Below, piece by piece: positions 28,958 to 38,317 of a stretch of 64,000 nucleotides of DNA. Numbering within the stretch: the first letter of the stretch is position 1; every line of letters starts with the position of its first letter. The translations under genes and the position numbers were made by a program. Under the pieces are notes generated by a model. That model had not been told where the DNA came from, made no database searches, and saw only the letters and a program-made list of their open reading frames with translations. The stretch covers positions 124,001-188,000 of the forward strand of contig NZ_FMCW01000014.1 in NCBI RefSeq assembly GCF_900091595.1. Reading direction: 5' to 3'. Source of the DNA: Micromonospora haikouensis. Lineage in GTDB: Bacteria; Actinomycetota; Actinomycetes; Mycobacteriales; Micromonosporaceae.

Positions 28958-28971
28958 TGATAGCGGTAACA
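28958..28971. promoter_or_regulatory. LacI-type operator downstream of the second lacI
   Basis: TGATAGCGGTAACA matches the LacI palindrome TGTTAGCGCTAACA at 12 of 14 positions. It lies 45 nt after the lacI stop and about 150 nt upstream of the promoter at 29111, a distance that would allow looping to the operator at 29153. The rest of this 350-nt gap contains only the promoter described separately. Confidence 0.5.
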
Positions 28972-29110
28972 TCCCGGCCCGCCCGACGGCAAGCCCCCAG
29001 CGGCCTGGCCCGCGTCGGCAGCATCAGCCCTCACAGCCGCGCGCGGTGGCCGTCTACCCGCGCAAACGCGCCCACATCGTGGCCGTAAGAACCTCGATAT
29101 AGTCATCACC

Positions 29111-29166
29111 TTGAATCAATCCAGGCGTCGAACGTAATATGTCTGCGTCACATGTGAACGTTAACG
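29111..29166 (+). promoter_or_regulatory. Promoter and operator of the GH127-like gene
   Basis: TTGAAT (29111-29116) and TAATAT (29135-29140) with an 18-nt spacer form a good sigma-70-type promoter, rare in such a GC-rich window. Just downstream, GTGAACGTTAAC (29154-29165) is a near-perfect palindrome with the CG-centred LacI-type core, placed to block early elongation. Confidence 0.7.
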
Positions 29167-29263
29167 CGAGCTGTTCCGGTCGGGCCCGGCGGCGTGCCGG
29201 GCTCGACGACCTGTCCTCGGGCCGCAGTTCCCCGTCCCTGGCCCGGCACCCCTTGGAGGTCCG

Positions 29264-31597
29264 ATGTCCCTGTCCATCAACCGACGACGGCTGTTGCAGG
29301 CCGCCGGCGCGACCGCCGTCGCCTCCGCGGCCGGCACCACGCTCGCCGGCGCGCAACCGGCCGCCGCGGCGCTGGTGGTGCCGCCGGCCCGACCGGACAC
29401 CGGCGTCTCGGCGTACCCGTTCGAGCTGGGCCAGGTGCGGCTGACCGCCGGCCGCTGGCTGGACAACCAGAACCGGACGCTGAGCTACCTGCGGTTCGTC
29501 GACGTCGACCGGCTGCTCTACAACTTCCGCGCCAACCACCGGCTGTCCACCAACGGCGCCGCGTCCAACGGCGGCTGGGACGCTCCGTCGTTCCCGTTCC
29601 GCACGCACATGCAGGGGCACTTCCTGACCGCCTGGGCCCAGGCGTACGCGGTCCTCGGCGACACCACCTGCCGGGACAAGGCGAACTACATGGTCGCCGA
29701 GCTGGCCAAGTGCCAGGCGAACAACGGCGCGGCCGGGTTCACCGCGGGCTACCTGTCCGGCTTCCCCGAGTCGGACTTCGCGGCGCTGGAGGCGCGCACG
29801 CTGTCCAACGGCAACGTGCCCTACTACTGCATCCACAAGACCCTCATCGGCCTGCTGGACGTCTGGCGCTACATCGGCAACACCCAGGCCCGCACCGTTC
29901 TGCTGGCCCTGGCCGGCTGGGTCGACACCCGCACGTCCCGGCTGAGCTCCAGCCAGATGCAGAACATGCTGGGCACCGAGTTCGGCGGCATGAACGAGGC
30001 GCTGGCCGATCTCTACCAGCACACCGGCGACGGCCGCTGGCTCACCGTCGCCCAGCGGTTCGACCACGCCGCCGTGTTCAACCCGCTCGCCAGCAACTCC
30101 GACCAGCTCAACGGGCTGCACGCCAACACGCAGGTGCCCAAGTGGATCGGCGCGGCGCGCGAGTTCAAGGCGACCGGCACCACGCGGTACCGCGACATCG
30201 CCAGCAACGCGTGGAACATGACCGTCAACGCGCACACGTACGTCATCGGCGGCAACAGCCAGGCGGAGCACTTCCGCCCGCCCAACGCGATCTCCGGCTA
30301 TCTCACCAACGACACGTGCGAGCACTGCAACACGGTCAACATGCTGAAGCTGACCCGGGAGCTGTGGCTGATCGACCCCAACCGGGCGGCGTACTTCGAC
30401 TTCTTCGAGCGCGCGTTGGCCAACCACGTCATCGGCGCCCAGAACCCGGCCGACGGCCACGGCCACGTCACCTACTTCACCCCGCTCAAGCCCGGTGGCC
30501 GGCGGGGCGTGGGCCCGGCGTGGGGCGGCGGCACCTGGAGCACCGACTACAACTCGTTCTGGTGCTGCCAGGGCACCGGCCTGGAGGTCAACACCAGGCT
30601 GATGGACTCGATCTACTTCTACAACGGCACCACGCTCACCGTGAACCTGTTCGCGCCGTCGACGCTGAACTGGTCCCAGCGCGGCATCACGGTCACCCAG
30701 AGCACCACCTACCCGGTCGGCGACACCACCACCCTGAGCCTTTCCGGCACCATGAGCGGCTCGTGGAGCATCCGGGTGCGCATCCCGGCGTGGGCCACCG
30801 GCGCGACGATCGCCGTCAACGGCGCGACGCAGAGCGTGGACACCACGCCCGGCAGCTACGCCACGGTCACCCGCACCTGGGCCGCGGGCGACACCGTCAC
30901 CGTACGGCTGCCGATGCGGGTCGTGCTCTCGCCCGCCAACGACAACGCCGCGGTGGCCGCCGTCACCTACGGCCCGATGGTGCTGGCCGGCAACTACGGC
31001 AACACCACCCTGAACGCCCTGCCCTCGCTCAACGCCACGTCGGTCACCCGGACGAGCACCAGCTCGCTCGCGTTCACCGCGACCGCCAACGGCGCCACGG
31101 TCAACCTCGCGCCGTTCCAGGACGCGCACGGCTACAACTACACCGTCTACTGGAGCGTCAGCGGCGGCACCGGCACCACCACCCACAAGCTGGTCAACGT
31201 CGGCAGCGGCCTGGTGCTCGGCATCCAGAACATGTCCACCGCCGACGGCGGGCTCGCCCTCCAGTGGGGCGACACCGGCACCGCCGACCACAACTGGGTC
31301 GTCGTGACCGAGGGCGGCAACGTCAAGTTCCGCAACGTCAACAGCGGCAAGGTCCTCGGCGTCGAGAACATGTCCACCGCCGACAACGCCCGCGTCCTGC
31401 AGTGGGCCGACAACGGCACCGCCGACCACCTCTGGACCCTGCTGAGCCAGGGCGACGGCACCTACAAGATCCGCAACGTCAACAGCGGCAAGCTGCTCGG
31501 CATCCTCAATGGCTCCACGGCCCAGGGGGCACAGGCCGTACAGGATTCCGACAACGGCAGCGCCGACAACCGCTGGCGGCTCGTCGCCAACGGCTAG
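29264..31597 (+). CDS. Exported GH127-like (DUF1680) glycoside hydrolase with ricin-type carbohydrate-binding domain
   Basis: The protein has 777 residues. A Tat signal (NRRRLLQAAGATAVASAAG) is cleaved near residue 36. Residues 45-620 match the alpha/alpha-barrel GH127/GH146 group: RTHMQGHFLTAWAQAYAVLG, EFGGMNEALADLYQHTGD, the Cys/Glu-bearing TCEHCNTVNMLKLTRELW and SFWCCQGTGLEVNTRLM, whose cysteines correspond to the zinc-bound catalytic region of beta-L-arabinofuranosidases. Residues 641-777 are a ricin-B-like domain with three repeats (NVNSGKVLGVENMS, NVNSGKLLGILNGS). It probably trims arabinose from plant glycans outside the cell; the exact linkage is uncertain. ATG 29264 follows GGAGG. 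The LacI at 27906 and the operators upstream point to sugar-controlled expression. Confidence 0.85.
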   Translation: MSLSINRRRLLQAAGATAVASAAGTTLAGAQPAAAALVVPPARPDTGVSAYPFELGQVRLTAGRWLDNQNRTLSYLRFVDVDRLLYNFRANHRLSTNGAASNGGWDAPSFPFRTHMQGHFLTAWAQAYAVLGDTTCRDKANYMVAELAKCQANNGAAGFTAGYLSGFPESDFAALEARTLSNGNVPYYCIHKTLIGLLDVWRYIGNTQARTVLLALAGWVDTRTSRLSSSQMQNMLGTEFGGMNEALADLYQHTGDGRWLTVAQRFDHAAVFNPLASNSDQLNGLHANTQVPKWIGAAREFKATGTTRYRDIASNAWNMTVNAHTYVIGGNSQAEHFRPPNAISGYLTNDTCEHCNTVNMLKLTRELWLIDPNRAAYFDFFERALANHVIGAQNPADGHGHVTYFTPLKPGGRRGVGPAWGGGTWSTDYNSFWCCQGTGLEVNTRLMDSIYFYNGTTLTVNLFAPSTLNWSQRGITVTQSTTYPVGDTTTLSLSGTMSGSWSIRVRIPAWATGATIAVNGATQSVDTTPGSYATVTRTWAAGDTVTVRLPMRVVLSPANDNAAVAAVTYGPMVLAGNYGNTTLNALPSLNATSVTRTSTSSLAFTATANGATVNLAPFQDAHGYNYTVYWSVSGGTGTTTHKLVNVGSGLVLGIQNMSTADGGLALQWGDTGTADHNWVVVTEGGNVKFRNVNSGKVLGVENMSTADNARVLQWADNGTADHLWTLLSQGDGTYKIRNVNSGKLLGILNGSTAQGAQAVQDSDNGSADNRWRLVANG

Positions 31598-31759
31598 GTC
31601 CCGCCCGCAGATCGTGAGCGGGTCGCGCCGGTGGCGTCGTCGCCGGCGTGGCCCGCTCCCCCACGCGCGGTGCGGGCTGGTCGGACCTCTCCGGCCCGAC
31701 GGTGCGCCCCGGCGCCGACGGTCCGCTTCCTGTCGGCCTGCGCCACTACGATGGCCGCC

Positions 31760-34700
31760 GTGCAGTTCGGGGTGCTCGGGCCGCTCGCCGTCACCACCGA
31801 CGCCGGCGAGCCGGTCCTGGTGCCCGGCGCGAAGGTCCGGGTGCTGCTGGCCGTCCTGCTGACCAACCGCAACCGGGTGGTGTCGGCGGACCGCCTGATC
31901 GACGACGTCTGGGGCTCGCACGCGCCGGCCAACCCGGGCGGCGCGCTGCAGGTGCGGGTGTCCCAGTTGCGCCGGGCGCTCGACGACGCCGAGCCGGGCG
32001 CCCGCGGCCTGGTCGAGTCCCGCCCGCCCGGCTACCTGCTGCGCACCCGGGCGGTGGACGCCGACCGGTTCGCCGAGCTGGCCGCGTCGACCGACGTCGA
32101 ACGGCTGGCCGCCGCGCTCGCGCTGTGGCGCGGCGACGCGTACGCCGACGTGGCCGACGCCGGGTTCGTCCACGCCGAGGTGACCCGGCTGGCCGAGCAG
32201 CGCCTCGCCGTGCACGAGCGGCTCGCCGCCGCCCGCCTGGCCCGGGGCGAGCACGACCTCGTCGCCGCCGACCTCGCGGAGCTGGTGACCCGGCATCCGC
32301 TGCGGGAGGGCCTGCGGGCGTTGCAGCTGCGCGCGTTGTACGCGGCGGGCCGGCAGTCCGAAGCCCTGGACAGCTACGCCGACCTGCGCGACCGGCTCGC
32401 CACGGAGCTGGGGCTCGACCCGGGGCCGGAGCTGGTCGCCCTGCACCGCCGGATCCTCGCCCAGGATTCCGGGCTGAGCGCGCCGCCGCGCGCCGCGATC
32501 GTGCGCCACAGCCTGCCGGCTCGGCTCGACGAGCTGGTCGGGCGGGCCGGGGCCCTGGCGGAGCTGCGCGCCGTGCTGCCGGGGCGGCGCCTGGTCACGC
32601 TGGTCGGGCCGGGTGGCGTCGGTAAGACCCGGCTGGCCACCGAGGTGGCCCGCGAGCCGGCCGGGCCCGACGGCGGCTGCCTGGTCGAGCTGGCCCCGCT
32701 GCCGGCCGGTGACCCGCGCGTCGCCGACCGGGTGCTCGACGCGCTGGGCCTGCGGGAGCCGCCGGGCGCCGCCATCCCGGCCGCCGACCGGCTCTGCGCC
32801 GCGCTGCGGCACCGGCGGGTGCTGCTCGTGCTCGACAACTGTGAGCACGTGGTCGACGCGGTCGCCACGCTGGTGGCCCGGCTGCTGCGAGACGCGCCCG
32901 CGGTCACGGTGCTGGCCACCAGCAGGGAACCCCTCGGCCTGACCGGCGAGCTGCTGTGGGAGGTGCCGCCGCTGGCCCTGCCCGAGGACGACGGCGACGT
33001 CGACGCGGTCCGGCGCTCGGCGGCGGCCCGGCTGTTCGCCGTCCGGGCCGCCGCGCGGCAGCGCGGATTCCGCCTCGACGAGCGGACCGCACCGGCCGTG
33101 GCTCAGCTCTGTCGTCGGCTGGACGGCCTGCCGTTGGCCCTCGAACTGGCCGCGACCCGGGTGCGCGCGCTCGGCCTGTGGGGCGTCGTGGACCGCCTCG
33201 ACGACCGGTTCCGGCTGCTCACCACGCAGCAGCGCGACGTGCCGGCGCGGCAGCGCACGCTGGCGGCGGTGATCGGCTGGAGCTGGGACCTGCTGGCCGA
33301 GGCCGACCGGCGCGTGCTGGCCCGGCTCGTCGTGTTCCGCGACGGCTGCCCGGCGGAGGCGGCCGAACGGGTGTGCGGGGCCGACGTCGACACGCTGACC
33401 CGGCTGGTGGACCGCTCGCTGGTGGTGCTGGACGAGACGCCCGACGGCCCGCGCTACCGGCTGCTCGAGTCCGTCGCCGCGTTCTGCGCCGAGCGGCTCA
33501 CGGACGCCGACGACGTCCGGGCGCGGCATGCGGCGTACTACACGGAGTTGGCCGAGCGCGCGGACCCGCAACTGCGCGGCGCCGACCAGCGGCGGTGGCT
33601 GTTCCGGCTCGACGCCGAGGCCGGCAACCTGGCGGGGGCGCTGACGCACGGCGGCGGGCTGCGCCTGGCCACGGCCCTGAGCTGGTACTGGTTCCTGCGG
33701 GGCAGGCTGACCGAGGCGGGGCGGGCGCTGGCGGCGCGCGGCGAGCCGGCGGAGGAGGCCCGCGCCGCGCCGTGGCGGGTCGGCTTCGCGCTGTTGCGGG
33801 GCGAGCCGATCGTGCCGGGCGAGGTCCGCGCCGCGCTGGCCGGCGCGGTCGACGGCCGGGCGGCGTGGTTCGTCGCGCACGCGCTGATCGACCGCAGCGA
33901 GCTGGCGTTGGCGGCGGAGCTGCTGCCCGTCGCCTGCGCCGACCCCTGGGTCGAGGCCGCGGTGCTCTGCTCCCGGGCCAAGCTGGCGCACGCCACCGGT
34001 GATCTCGCCGCGCTGGAACGCGCCGGGGGCCGCAGCGCGGCGCTGTTCGCCGCGATCGGCGACCGGTGGGGCCGGTTGCAGGCCACCGACTGGGTGGGCG
34101 GCCTGGCCGAGATGCGCGGCGAGCACGAGCGCGCGGCCGCCCTGCACCGGGAGGGGCTGCGCTGGGCCGAGGAGCTGTCCCTGCGGCCGGAGGTGGGCAG
34201 CAAGCTGTCCTGGCTCGCGTGGCTCGCGGTGCAGACCGGCGACCACGGGCGCGCCCGGGAGCTGGCCGGGCGCGCGTACGCGCTGGCGGCGGAGCAGGAC
34301 GCCCCGGCCGCGCTGGTCTTCGCGGAGACCAGCCTCGGCATCGCCGCCCGCCGGGCGGGCGACCTGGGCGTGGCCACCGGTCACCTGACGCGCGTCGCCG
34401 AGCGGGGTCGCCGCGAGGCGCGGCCCGCGCTCTACCTGCCGATGGTGCTCGTCGAGCTGGGCTACGCCGCCGAGCAGGGCGGTGACCGGGCCGCCGGGCT
34501 GGCCCTGCACCTGGAGGCGTTCGACGCCGCGCGGGCGATGGGTTCACCCCGGGACGCCGCCGCCGCCCTGGAGGGGATGGCGTCGGCGGCGGGGCCGCCC
34601 GAGGTCGCCGCCGCGCTGCTGGGGGCCGCCGCCGCTGCCCGGCTGGCCGCGCAGGCCCCGGCCGCGCCGACGGAGCGCGCCGAGACCGACCGGGTGGCCG

Positions 34701-34843
34701 GGCGCCTCGCCGCCACGCTCGGGCGGGAGCGCTTCGACGCGCTGTTCGCCGAGGGCGGGCGGCTGGGCCCGGACGAGGCCCGAGCCCGGGCCGGGGCCGG
34801 GGCGGCCGTCACCCGACCGGCCCTGGCCGGTACGAGGCGATGA
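31760..34843 (+). CDS. AfsR/SARP-family transcriptional regulator with NB-ARC and TPR-like regions
   Basis: The protein has 1027 residues. Residues 1-95 are an OmpR-type winged helix (VQFGVLGPLAV, RNRVVSADRLIDDVWG, LQVRVSQLRRALDD). About 100-245 are the bacterial activator domain (LAEQRLAVHERLAAARL, HPLREGLRALQLRALYAAGR). About 265-560 are an NB-ARC ATPase with P-loop LVGPGGVGKTRLA and Walker B LLVLDNCEHVVD. The rest is helical and TPR-like. Such proteins sense a signal through the ATPase part and activate nearby, often secondary-metabolism, genes. No biosynthetic cluster is visible here. GTG 31760 follows TACGAT (31747-31752) by 7 nt, so it is read as leaderless, preferred to ATG 31751 inside the -10. 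The 3' end overlaps the convergent reductase gene by 35 nt. Confidence 0.88.
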   Translation: MQFGVLGPLAVTTDAGEPVLVPGAKVRVLLAVLLTNRNRVVSADRLIDDVWGSHAPANPGGALQVRVSQLRRALDDAEPGARGLVESRPPGYLLRTRAVDADRFAELAASTDVERLAAALALWRGDAYADVADAGFVHAEVTRLAEQRLAVHERLAAARLARGEHDLVAADLAELVTRHPLREGLRALQLRALYAAGRQSEALDSYADLRDRLATELGLDPGPELVALHRRILAQDSGLSAPPRAAIVRHSLPARLDELVGRAGALAELRAVLPGRRLVTLVGPGGVGKTRLATEVAREPAGPDGGCLVELAPLPAGDPRVADRVLDALGLREPPGAAIPAADRLCAALRHRRVLLVLDNCEHVVDAVATLVARLLRDAPAVTVLATSREPLGLTGELLWEVPPLALPEDDGDVDAVRRSAAARLFAVRAAARQRGFRLDERTAPAVAQLCRRLDGLPLALELAATRVRALGLWGVVDRLDDRFRLLTTQQRDVPARQRTLAAVIGWSWDLLAEADRRVLARLVVFRDGCPAEAAERVCGADVDTLTRLVDRSLVVLDETPDGPRYRLLESVAAFCAERLTDADDVRARHAAYYTELAERADPQLRGADQRRWLFRLDAEAGNLAGALTHGGGLRLATALSWYWFLRGRLTEAGRALAARGEPAEEARAAPWRVGFALLRGEPIVPGEVRAALAGAVDGRAAWFVAHALIDRSELALAAELLPVACADPWVEAAVLCSRAKLAHATGDLAALERAGGRSAALFAAIGDRWGRLQATDWVGGLAEMRGEHERAAALHREGLRWAEELSLRPEVGSKLSWLAWLAVQTGDHGRARELAGRAYALAAEQDAPAALVFAETSLGIAARRAGDLGVATGHLTRVAERGRREARPALYLPMVLVELGYAAEQGGDRAAGLALHLEAFDAARAMGSPRDAAAALEGMASAAGPPEVAAALLGAAAAARLAAQAPAAPTERAETDRVAGRLAATLGRERFDALFAEGGRLGPDEARARAGAGAAVTRPALAGTRR

Positions 34844-35363
34844 CCACGCCGCTCTTCATGACCCTGGTGTCGATCAGCTCGAACGACGTCGTGAAGTCGG
34901 CCAGGGGCGTCGTCATGCTGGCGCCGCCGGTGAGGACGGGGTGGATCCAGAACCGCACCTCGTCCACCAGGCCCGCCCTGACCAGTTGCGCGGTGACCGA
35001 GCCGAAGCCGTACTGGATGATGTCCCTGCCCTCCTGGGCCTTGAGCTTGCGGACCTCCGCCACCAGGTCGCCCCGGAGCACCCGGGTGTTGTTCCAGGTG
35101 GGGTCGGTCAGCGTGGTCGAGGCGACATACTTGCGGACGTTGTTGAAGTAGGCGGCGCCGGTGGTCGGGTCGCTCTCGTCCTGGGCCGGCCAGGCGACGG
35201 ACATGCCGTCGTACGTGACGCGGCCCATCAGCACCGCGTCGGCGGCGTCGGTCTGCGCCCCGGCGAAGGCGCTGGCCTCGTCGTCGAAGTACGGCATGGT
35301 CCACATGGGATTCTCGATCACGCCGTCGAGGGTGACGTAGGTCGAGTTGATCAGCTTGCGCAT
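34809..35363 (-). CDS. Dihydrofolate reductase-like (RibD C-terminal) family protein
   Basis: The protein has 184 residues: MRKLINSTYVTLDGVIENP at the start, then DAVLMGRVTYDGMSVAW, the central strand and helix pattern, and DIIQYGFGSVTAQLVRAGLVDEVRFWIHPVLTGG, all hallmarks of the DHFR/RibD-C fold common as unassigned NADPH-binding reductases in actinobacteria. Classic folate function is unlikely because folate-site residues are not preserved. ATG 35363 was chosen over an upstream in-frame ATG at 35462 because all homologous sequence starts here. It is convergent with the SARP gene and overlaps its end. Confidence 0.85.
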   Translation of the reverse strand: MRKLINSTYVTLDGVIENPMWTMPYFDDEASAFAGAQTDAADAVLMGRVTYDGMSVAWPAQDESDPTTGAAYFNNVRKYVASTTLTDPTWNNTRVLRGDLVAEVRKLKAQEGRDIIQYGFGSVTAQLVRAGLVDEVRFWIHPVLTGGASMTTPLADFTTSFELIDTRVMKSGVVIASYRPGPVG

Positions 35364-35461
35364 CGGGGCTCCCGTGTCGGTGGCGCTCGTGGTGACACCG
35401 ACACCCTGCCGGATCCCGCTTACGGTTCGCTTCAGGTCCGCGCGCGGGGGCGACGCGTTCA

Positions 35462-35509
35462 TTGACAGGCATGAGAACCCGGGCTACGGTGCGCCAGGAA
35501 AGCGCTTTC
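35462..35509 (+). promoter_or_regulatory. Promoter and LacI-type operator of the pectinesterase gene
   Basis: A consensus TTGACA (35462-35467) and TACGGT (35485-35490) are spaced by exactly 17 nt. GAAAGC/GCTTTC (35498-35509) is a perfect 12-bp palindrome with the GCGC-type centre of LacI operators, covering the first transcribed bases. Expression of the pectinesterase is therefore very likely repressed by a LacI-family protein. Confidence 0.75.
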
Positions 35510-35561
35510 ACGCACGGCATCCGCCGACCTCCCCACCCCGTCCCCCGGAGGTTCCTCCACC

Positions 35562-37238
35562 ATGCGCAGAAGCCGCCGACGGTCCCTGCTCGCCGTCGCC
35601 ACCGCAGCACTCACCACCGTCCTGCTCGGCCTGACCCAGCTCGGCGGCGCCCAGTCCGCGTACGCCGCCACGCTGTTCAGCGACGACTTCGCCGACGGCG
35701 ACACCGCCGGCTGGTCGAAGTCCGGCGGGACCTGGTCGGTCGTCGCCGACGACAGCCCCGCCCTGCAACAGGCCAAGGCCGACACCGACAACGCGCGCCT
35801 GTTCGCCGGCACGTCGTCCTGGGCCGACTACGCCGTCCAGGCCCGGGTCAAGGCCCTGACCCTGCCGGCCGACGGGGCCGTGGCCCTGCTCGCCCGGGCC
35901 TCCGGCTCGACCACCTACTACCGGCTGGCCCTGCTGCCCGGCAACCAGGTCCGGCTGGAGGCGGTACGCAGCGGCGCGGCGACCACCCTGGGCACGCTCT
36001 CCCGGACCGTCGCCACCGGCGCCTGGTACACCCTGCGCATCGAGGCCGCCGGGTCGACCGTGCGCGGGTGGGTCGACGGCGTCCAGGTCGGCTCCGGCAC
36101 CGGCAGCATCGCCGCCGGCCGCATCGGCGTGCAGACCCGCTACGCCACCGCCCGCTACGACGACGTGACGGTCACCAGCGGCACCACCACCCCCACCACG
36201 CCACCGACCGGCACGCCACCGACGACCACACCCCCCGCCTCGCCGACCCCGACGCCCACCGGCACCCCGCCGGCCACCGGCACGGTGGTCGTCGCCAAGG
36301 ACGGCAGCGGCACCTACACCAGCGTGCAGGCGGCGGTGAACGCCGTGCCCGCCGGCAACACCATCGGACGCACCATCGTCATCCGGCCCGGCACCTACCG
36401 GGAACTGGTCACCATCCCCGCCGACAAGCCCCACCTCACCCTCGTCGGCTCCACCGGCGACGCCCGCGACGTGGTCATCACCTACGACAACGCCTCGGGA
36501 ACCCCGAAGCCGGACGGCGGCACCTACGGCACCTCGGGCAGCGCCTCGGTGACCATCGACGGCAGCGACTTCACCGCCCGGCACCTGACCTTCGCCAACA
36601 GCTTCGACGAGGCCGCGCACGACTACAGCGCCGAGCAGGCCGTCGCCGTGCTCACCCGCGCCGACCGGCTGGTCTTCGACAACGTCCGGTTCCTCGGCAA
36701 CCAGGACACCCTCTACCACAACAGCGCCAACAGCAGCACCATCGGCCGCGCGTACTTCCGCAACTGCTACGTCGAGGGCGACGTCGACTTCATCTTCGGC
36801 CGGGGCACCGGCGTCTTCGACCGCTGCGAGATCAGGTCGCTCGACCGCGGGTCGTCGAGCAACAACGGGTACGTCACCGCGCCGTCCACGATGATCAGCA
36901 ACCCGTACGGCTTCCTGTTCGTCGGCTGCACCCTGACCACCGACTCGGCCGCCGCCCAGAGCGTGCACCTCGGCCGGCCGTGGCACCCCAGCGGCGACGT
37001 CAACGCGATCGGCCAGGTCGTGTTCCGCGACAGCGTCCTCGGGGCACACGTCAAGGACTCCCCGTGGACCGACATGTCCGGGTTCTCGTGGCGCGACGCC
37101 CGGTTCTTCGAGTACCGCAACAGCGGCCCCGGCGCGACGGTCACCGCCGACCGCCCGCAGCTCACCGACGCCCAGGCGCCCACCTACACCGCGCAGCGCT
37201 ACCTGGCCGGCTCGGACGGCTGGAACCCGATCCACTGA
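35562..37238 (+). CDS. Exported pectinesterase with N-terminal LamG-like domain
   Basis: The protein has 558 residues. A Sec signal (RRRSLLAVATAALTTVLLG) is cleaved after AYAA near 36. Residues 38-205 are a jelly-roll domain of the concanavalin/LamG type (FSDDFADGDTAGWSKSGGTW, GRIGVQTRYATARYDDVTV). A Thr/Pro linker covers about 208-239. Residues 240-558 are a right-handed beta-helix pectin methylesterase with all catalytic motifs: GTYRELV, AEQAVAVL, GNQDTLYH, GDVDFIFGRG and HLGRPWHPSG. It removes methyl groups from pectin outside the cell. ATG 35562 follows GGAGG. The LacI-type promoter upstream and the neighbouring GH127-like enzyme indicate a plant cell-wall programme. A terminator follows. 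Confidence 0.93.
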   Translation: MRRSRRRSLLAVATAALTTVLLGLTQLGGAQSAYAATLFSDDFADGDTAGWSKSGGTWSVVADDSPALQQAKADTDNARLFAGTSSWADYAVQARVKALTLPADGAVALLARASGSTTYYRLALLPGNQVRLEAVRSGAATTLGTLSRTVATGAWYTLRIEAAGSTVRGWVDGVQVGSGTGSIAAGRIGVQTRYATARYDDVTVTSGTTTPTTPPTGTPPTTTPPASPTPTPTGTPPATGTVVVAKDGSGTYTSVQAAVNAVPAGNTIGRTIVIRPGTYRELVTIPADKPHLTLVGSTGDARDVVITYDNASGTPKPDGGTYGTSGSASVTIDGSDFTARHLTFANSFDEAAHDYSAEQAVAVLTRADRLVFDNVRFLGNQDTLYHNSANSSTIGRAYFRNCYVEGDVDFIFGRGTGVFDRCEIRSLDRGSSSNNGYVTAPSTMISNPYGFLFVGCTLTTDSAAAQSVHLGRPWHPSGDVNAIGQVVFRDSVLGAHVKDSPWTDMSGFSWRDARFFEYRNSGPGATVTADRPQLTDAQAPTYTAQRYLAGSDGWNPIH

Positions 37239-37244
37239 CCGGCC

Positions 37245-37290
37245 CCGGTACGCGGGGGCGGCGGGACCACGCACCACCCCCGCGTACCGG
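37245..37290. terminator. Hairpin after the pectinesterase gene
   Basis: CCGGTACGCGGGGG (37245-37258) and CCCCCGCGTACCGG (37277-37290) form a perfect 14-bp stem with an 18-nt loop. It sits just before the leaderless promoter of the next gene, so it separates the two transcription units. Confidence 0.7.
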
Positions 37291-37306
37291 CGGGTAACCT
37301 CCCGCC

Positions 37307-38284
37307 ATGACGCACGAACGCGAGATCACCGCCCCCGTCGACCTCTGCCTGCCCGACGGCCGGCTCGACCCGGCGGCGGTCGGCTGGACCCGCCGCCCCC
37401 TGCACCGGGCGAACCTGCGGGGCTGGGGGCGGACCAAGCGCTGGGAGTACTGGGGCGTCGTCACCCCCGCCCACGTGATCGGGGTCGTCGTGTCGTCGCT
37501 GGACTACGCCGGCGTGCACAGCGTCTACGTGCTCGACCGGGCCACCGGCGAGGAGGTCAACACCGAGGCGGTGGTGCCGCTGGCCCGCGGGGTGACGCTG
37601 CCCGAACGCAGCGGCGTCGGCCCCGTCACCGCGCGCGGGCCGGTGACCGTCACCGTCGACCAGCGCCCCGACGGGACCACCCTGCGCGCCACCGCCGGCG
37701 ACGTCGAGGTCGACCTGGCCATGCCGCTGCCCGCCGGCCACGAGTCGCTCGGGATCGTCGTGCCGTGGGGCCAACGACGGTTCCAGTACACCGTCAAGGA
37801 CGTCGGGCGGCCCGTGCACGGCCGGCTGCGCGTCGGCGGGACGTGGCACGACGTCCCCGCCGACGACTCGTTCGCCGTGCTCGACCACGGCCGCGGCCGG
37901 TGGCCGTACTCGATCGCCTGGAACTGGGCGGCGGGCAGCGGACCCGGCCGGGCCATCCAGCTCGGCGGAAAGTGGACCGACGGCACCGGCAGCACCGAGA
38001 ACGGGCTGTTCGTCGCCGGCCGGCTCCACAAGATCGGCGACGAGCTGCGCTGGACGTACGACCGGTCCGACTGGCTACGCCCGTGGCGCATCACCGGCGA
38101 CCGGGTGGACGTGACGCTGCACCCGTTCCACGAGCGGGCCGCCCGCACCAACCTCGGCGTGGTGGCCAACGAGACGCACCAGTGCTTCGGGCACTTCACC
38201 GGCTGGGCGGCCACCGACGACGGCGAGCGGGTCGACCTCGACGGGCTCGTCGGCTGGGCCGAGGAGGCCCGCAACCGCTGGTAG
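37307..38284 (+). CDS. DUF2804-family protein
   Basis: The protein has 325 residues, cytoplasmic, with no signal. Features of DUF2804 are clear: PVDLCLPDGRLDPAAVGW and RRPLHRANLRGWGRTKRWEY near the start, VPWGQRRFQYTVKDVGRPV in the middle, and WPYSIAWNWAAGSG and GHFTGWAATDDGERVDLDGL in the C-half. The family is predicted beta-rich and lipocalin-like, with no known reaction. ATG 37307 follows TAACCT (37295-37300) by 6 nt: leaderless. It has no operon partner; the closeness to the pectinesterase seems accidental because a terminator lies between. Confidence 0.85.
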   Translation: MTHEREITAPVDLCLPDGRLDPAAVGWTRRPLHRANLRGWGRTKRWEYWGVVTPAHVIGVVVSSLDYAGVHSVYVLDRATGEEVNTEAVVPLARGVTLPERSGVGPVTARGPVTVTVDQRPDGTTLRATAGDVEVDLAMPLPAGHESLGIVVPWGQRRFQYTVKDVGRPVHGRLRVGGTWHDVPADDSFAVLDHGRGRWPYSIAWNWAAGSGPGRAIQLGGKWTDGTGSTENGLFVAGRLHKIGDELRWTYDRSDWLRPWRITGDRVDVTLHPFHERAARTNLGVVANETHQCFGHFTGWAATDDGERVDLDGLVGWAEEARNRW

Positions 38285-38317
38285 CCGCGCCTGCCCCGCA
38301 CCGCGCCCACGTCCCGT

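Noticed and set aside
29054-34510. 1818-codon open frame on the minus strand
   Set aside because: It is antisense to the GH127-like and SARP genes, has no recognisable domain and reflects lack of stops in GC-rich DNA.
36176-36290. Thr/Pro-rich repeated triplets in the pectinesterase gene as a DNA repeat or CRISPR
   Set aside because: They encode the interdomain linker; there are no regular spacers or palindromic units.
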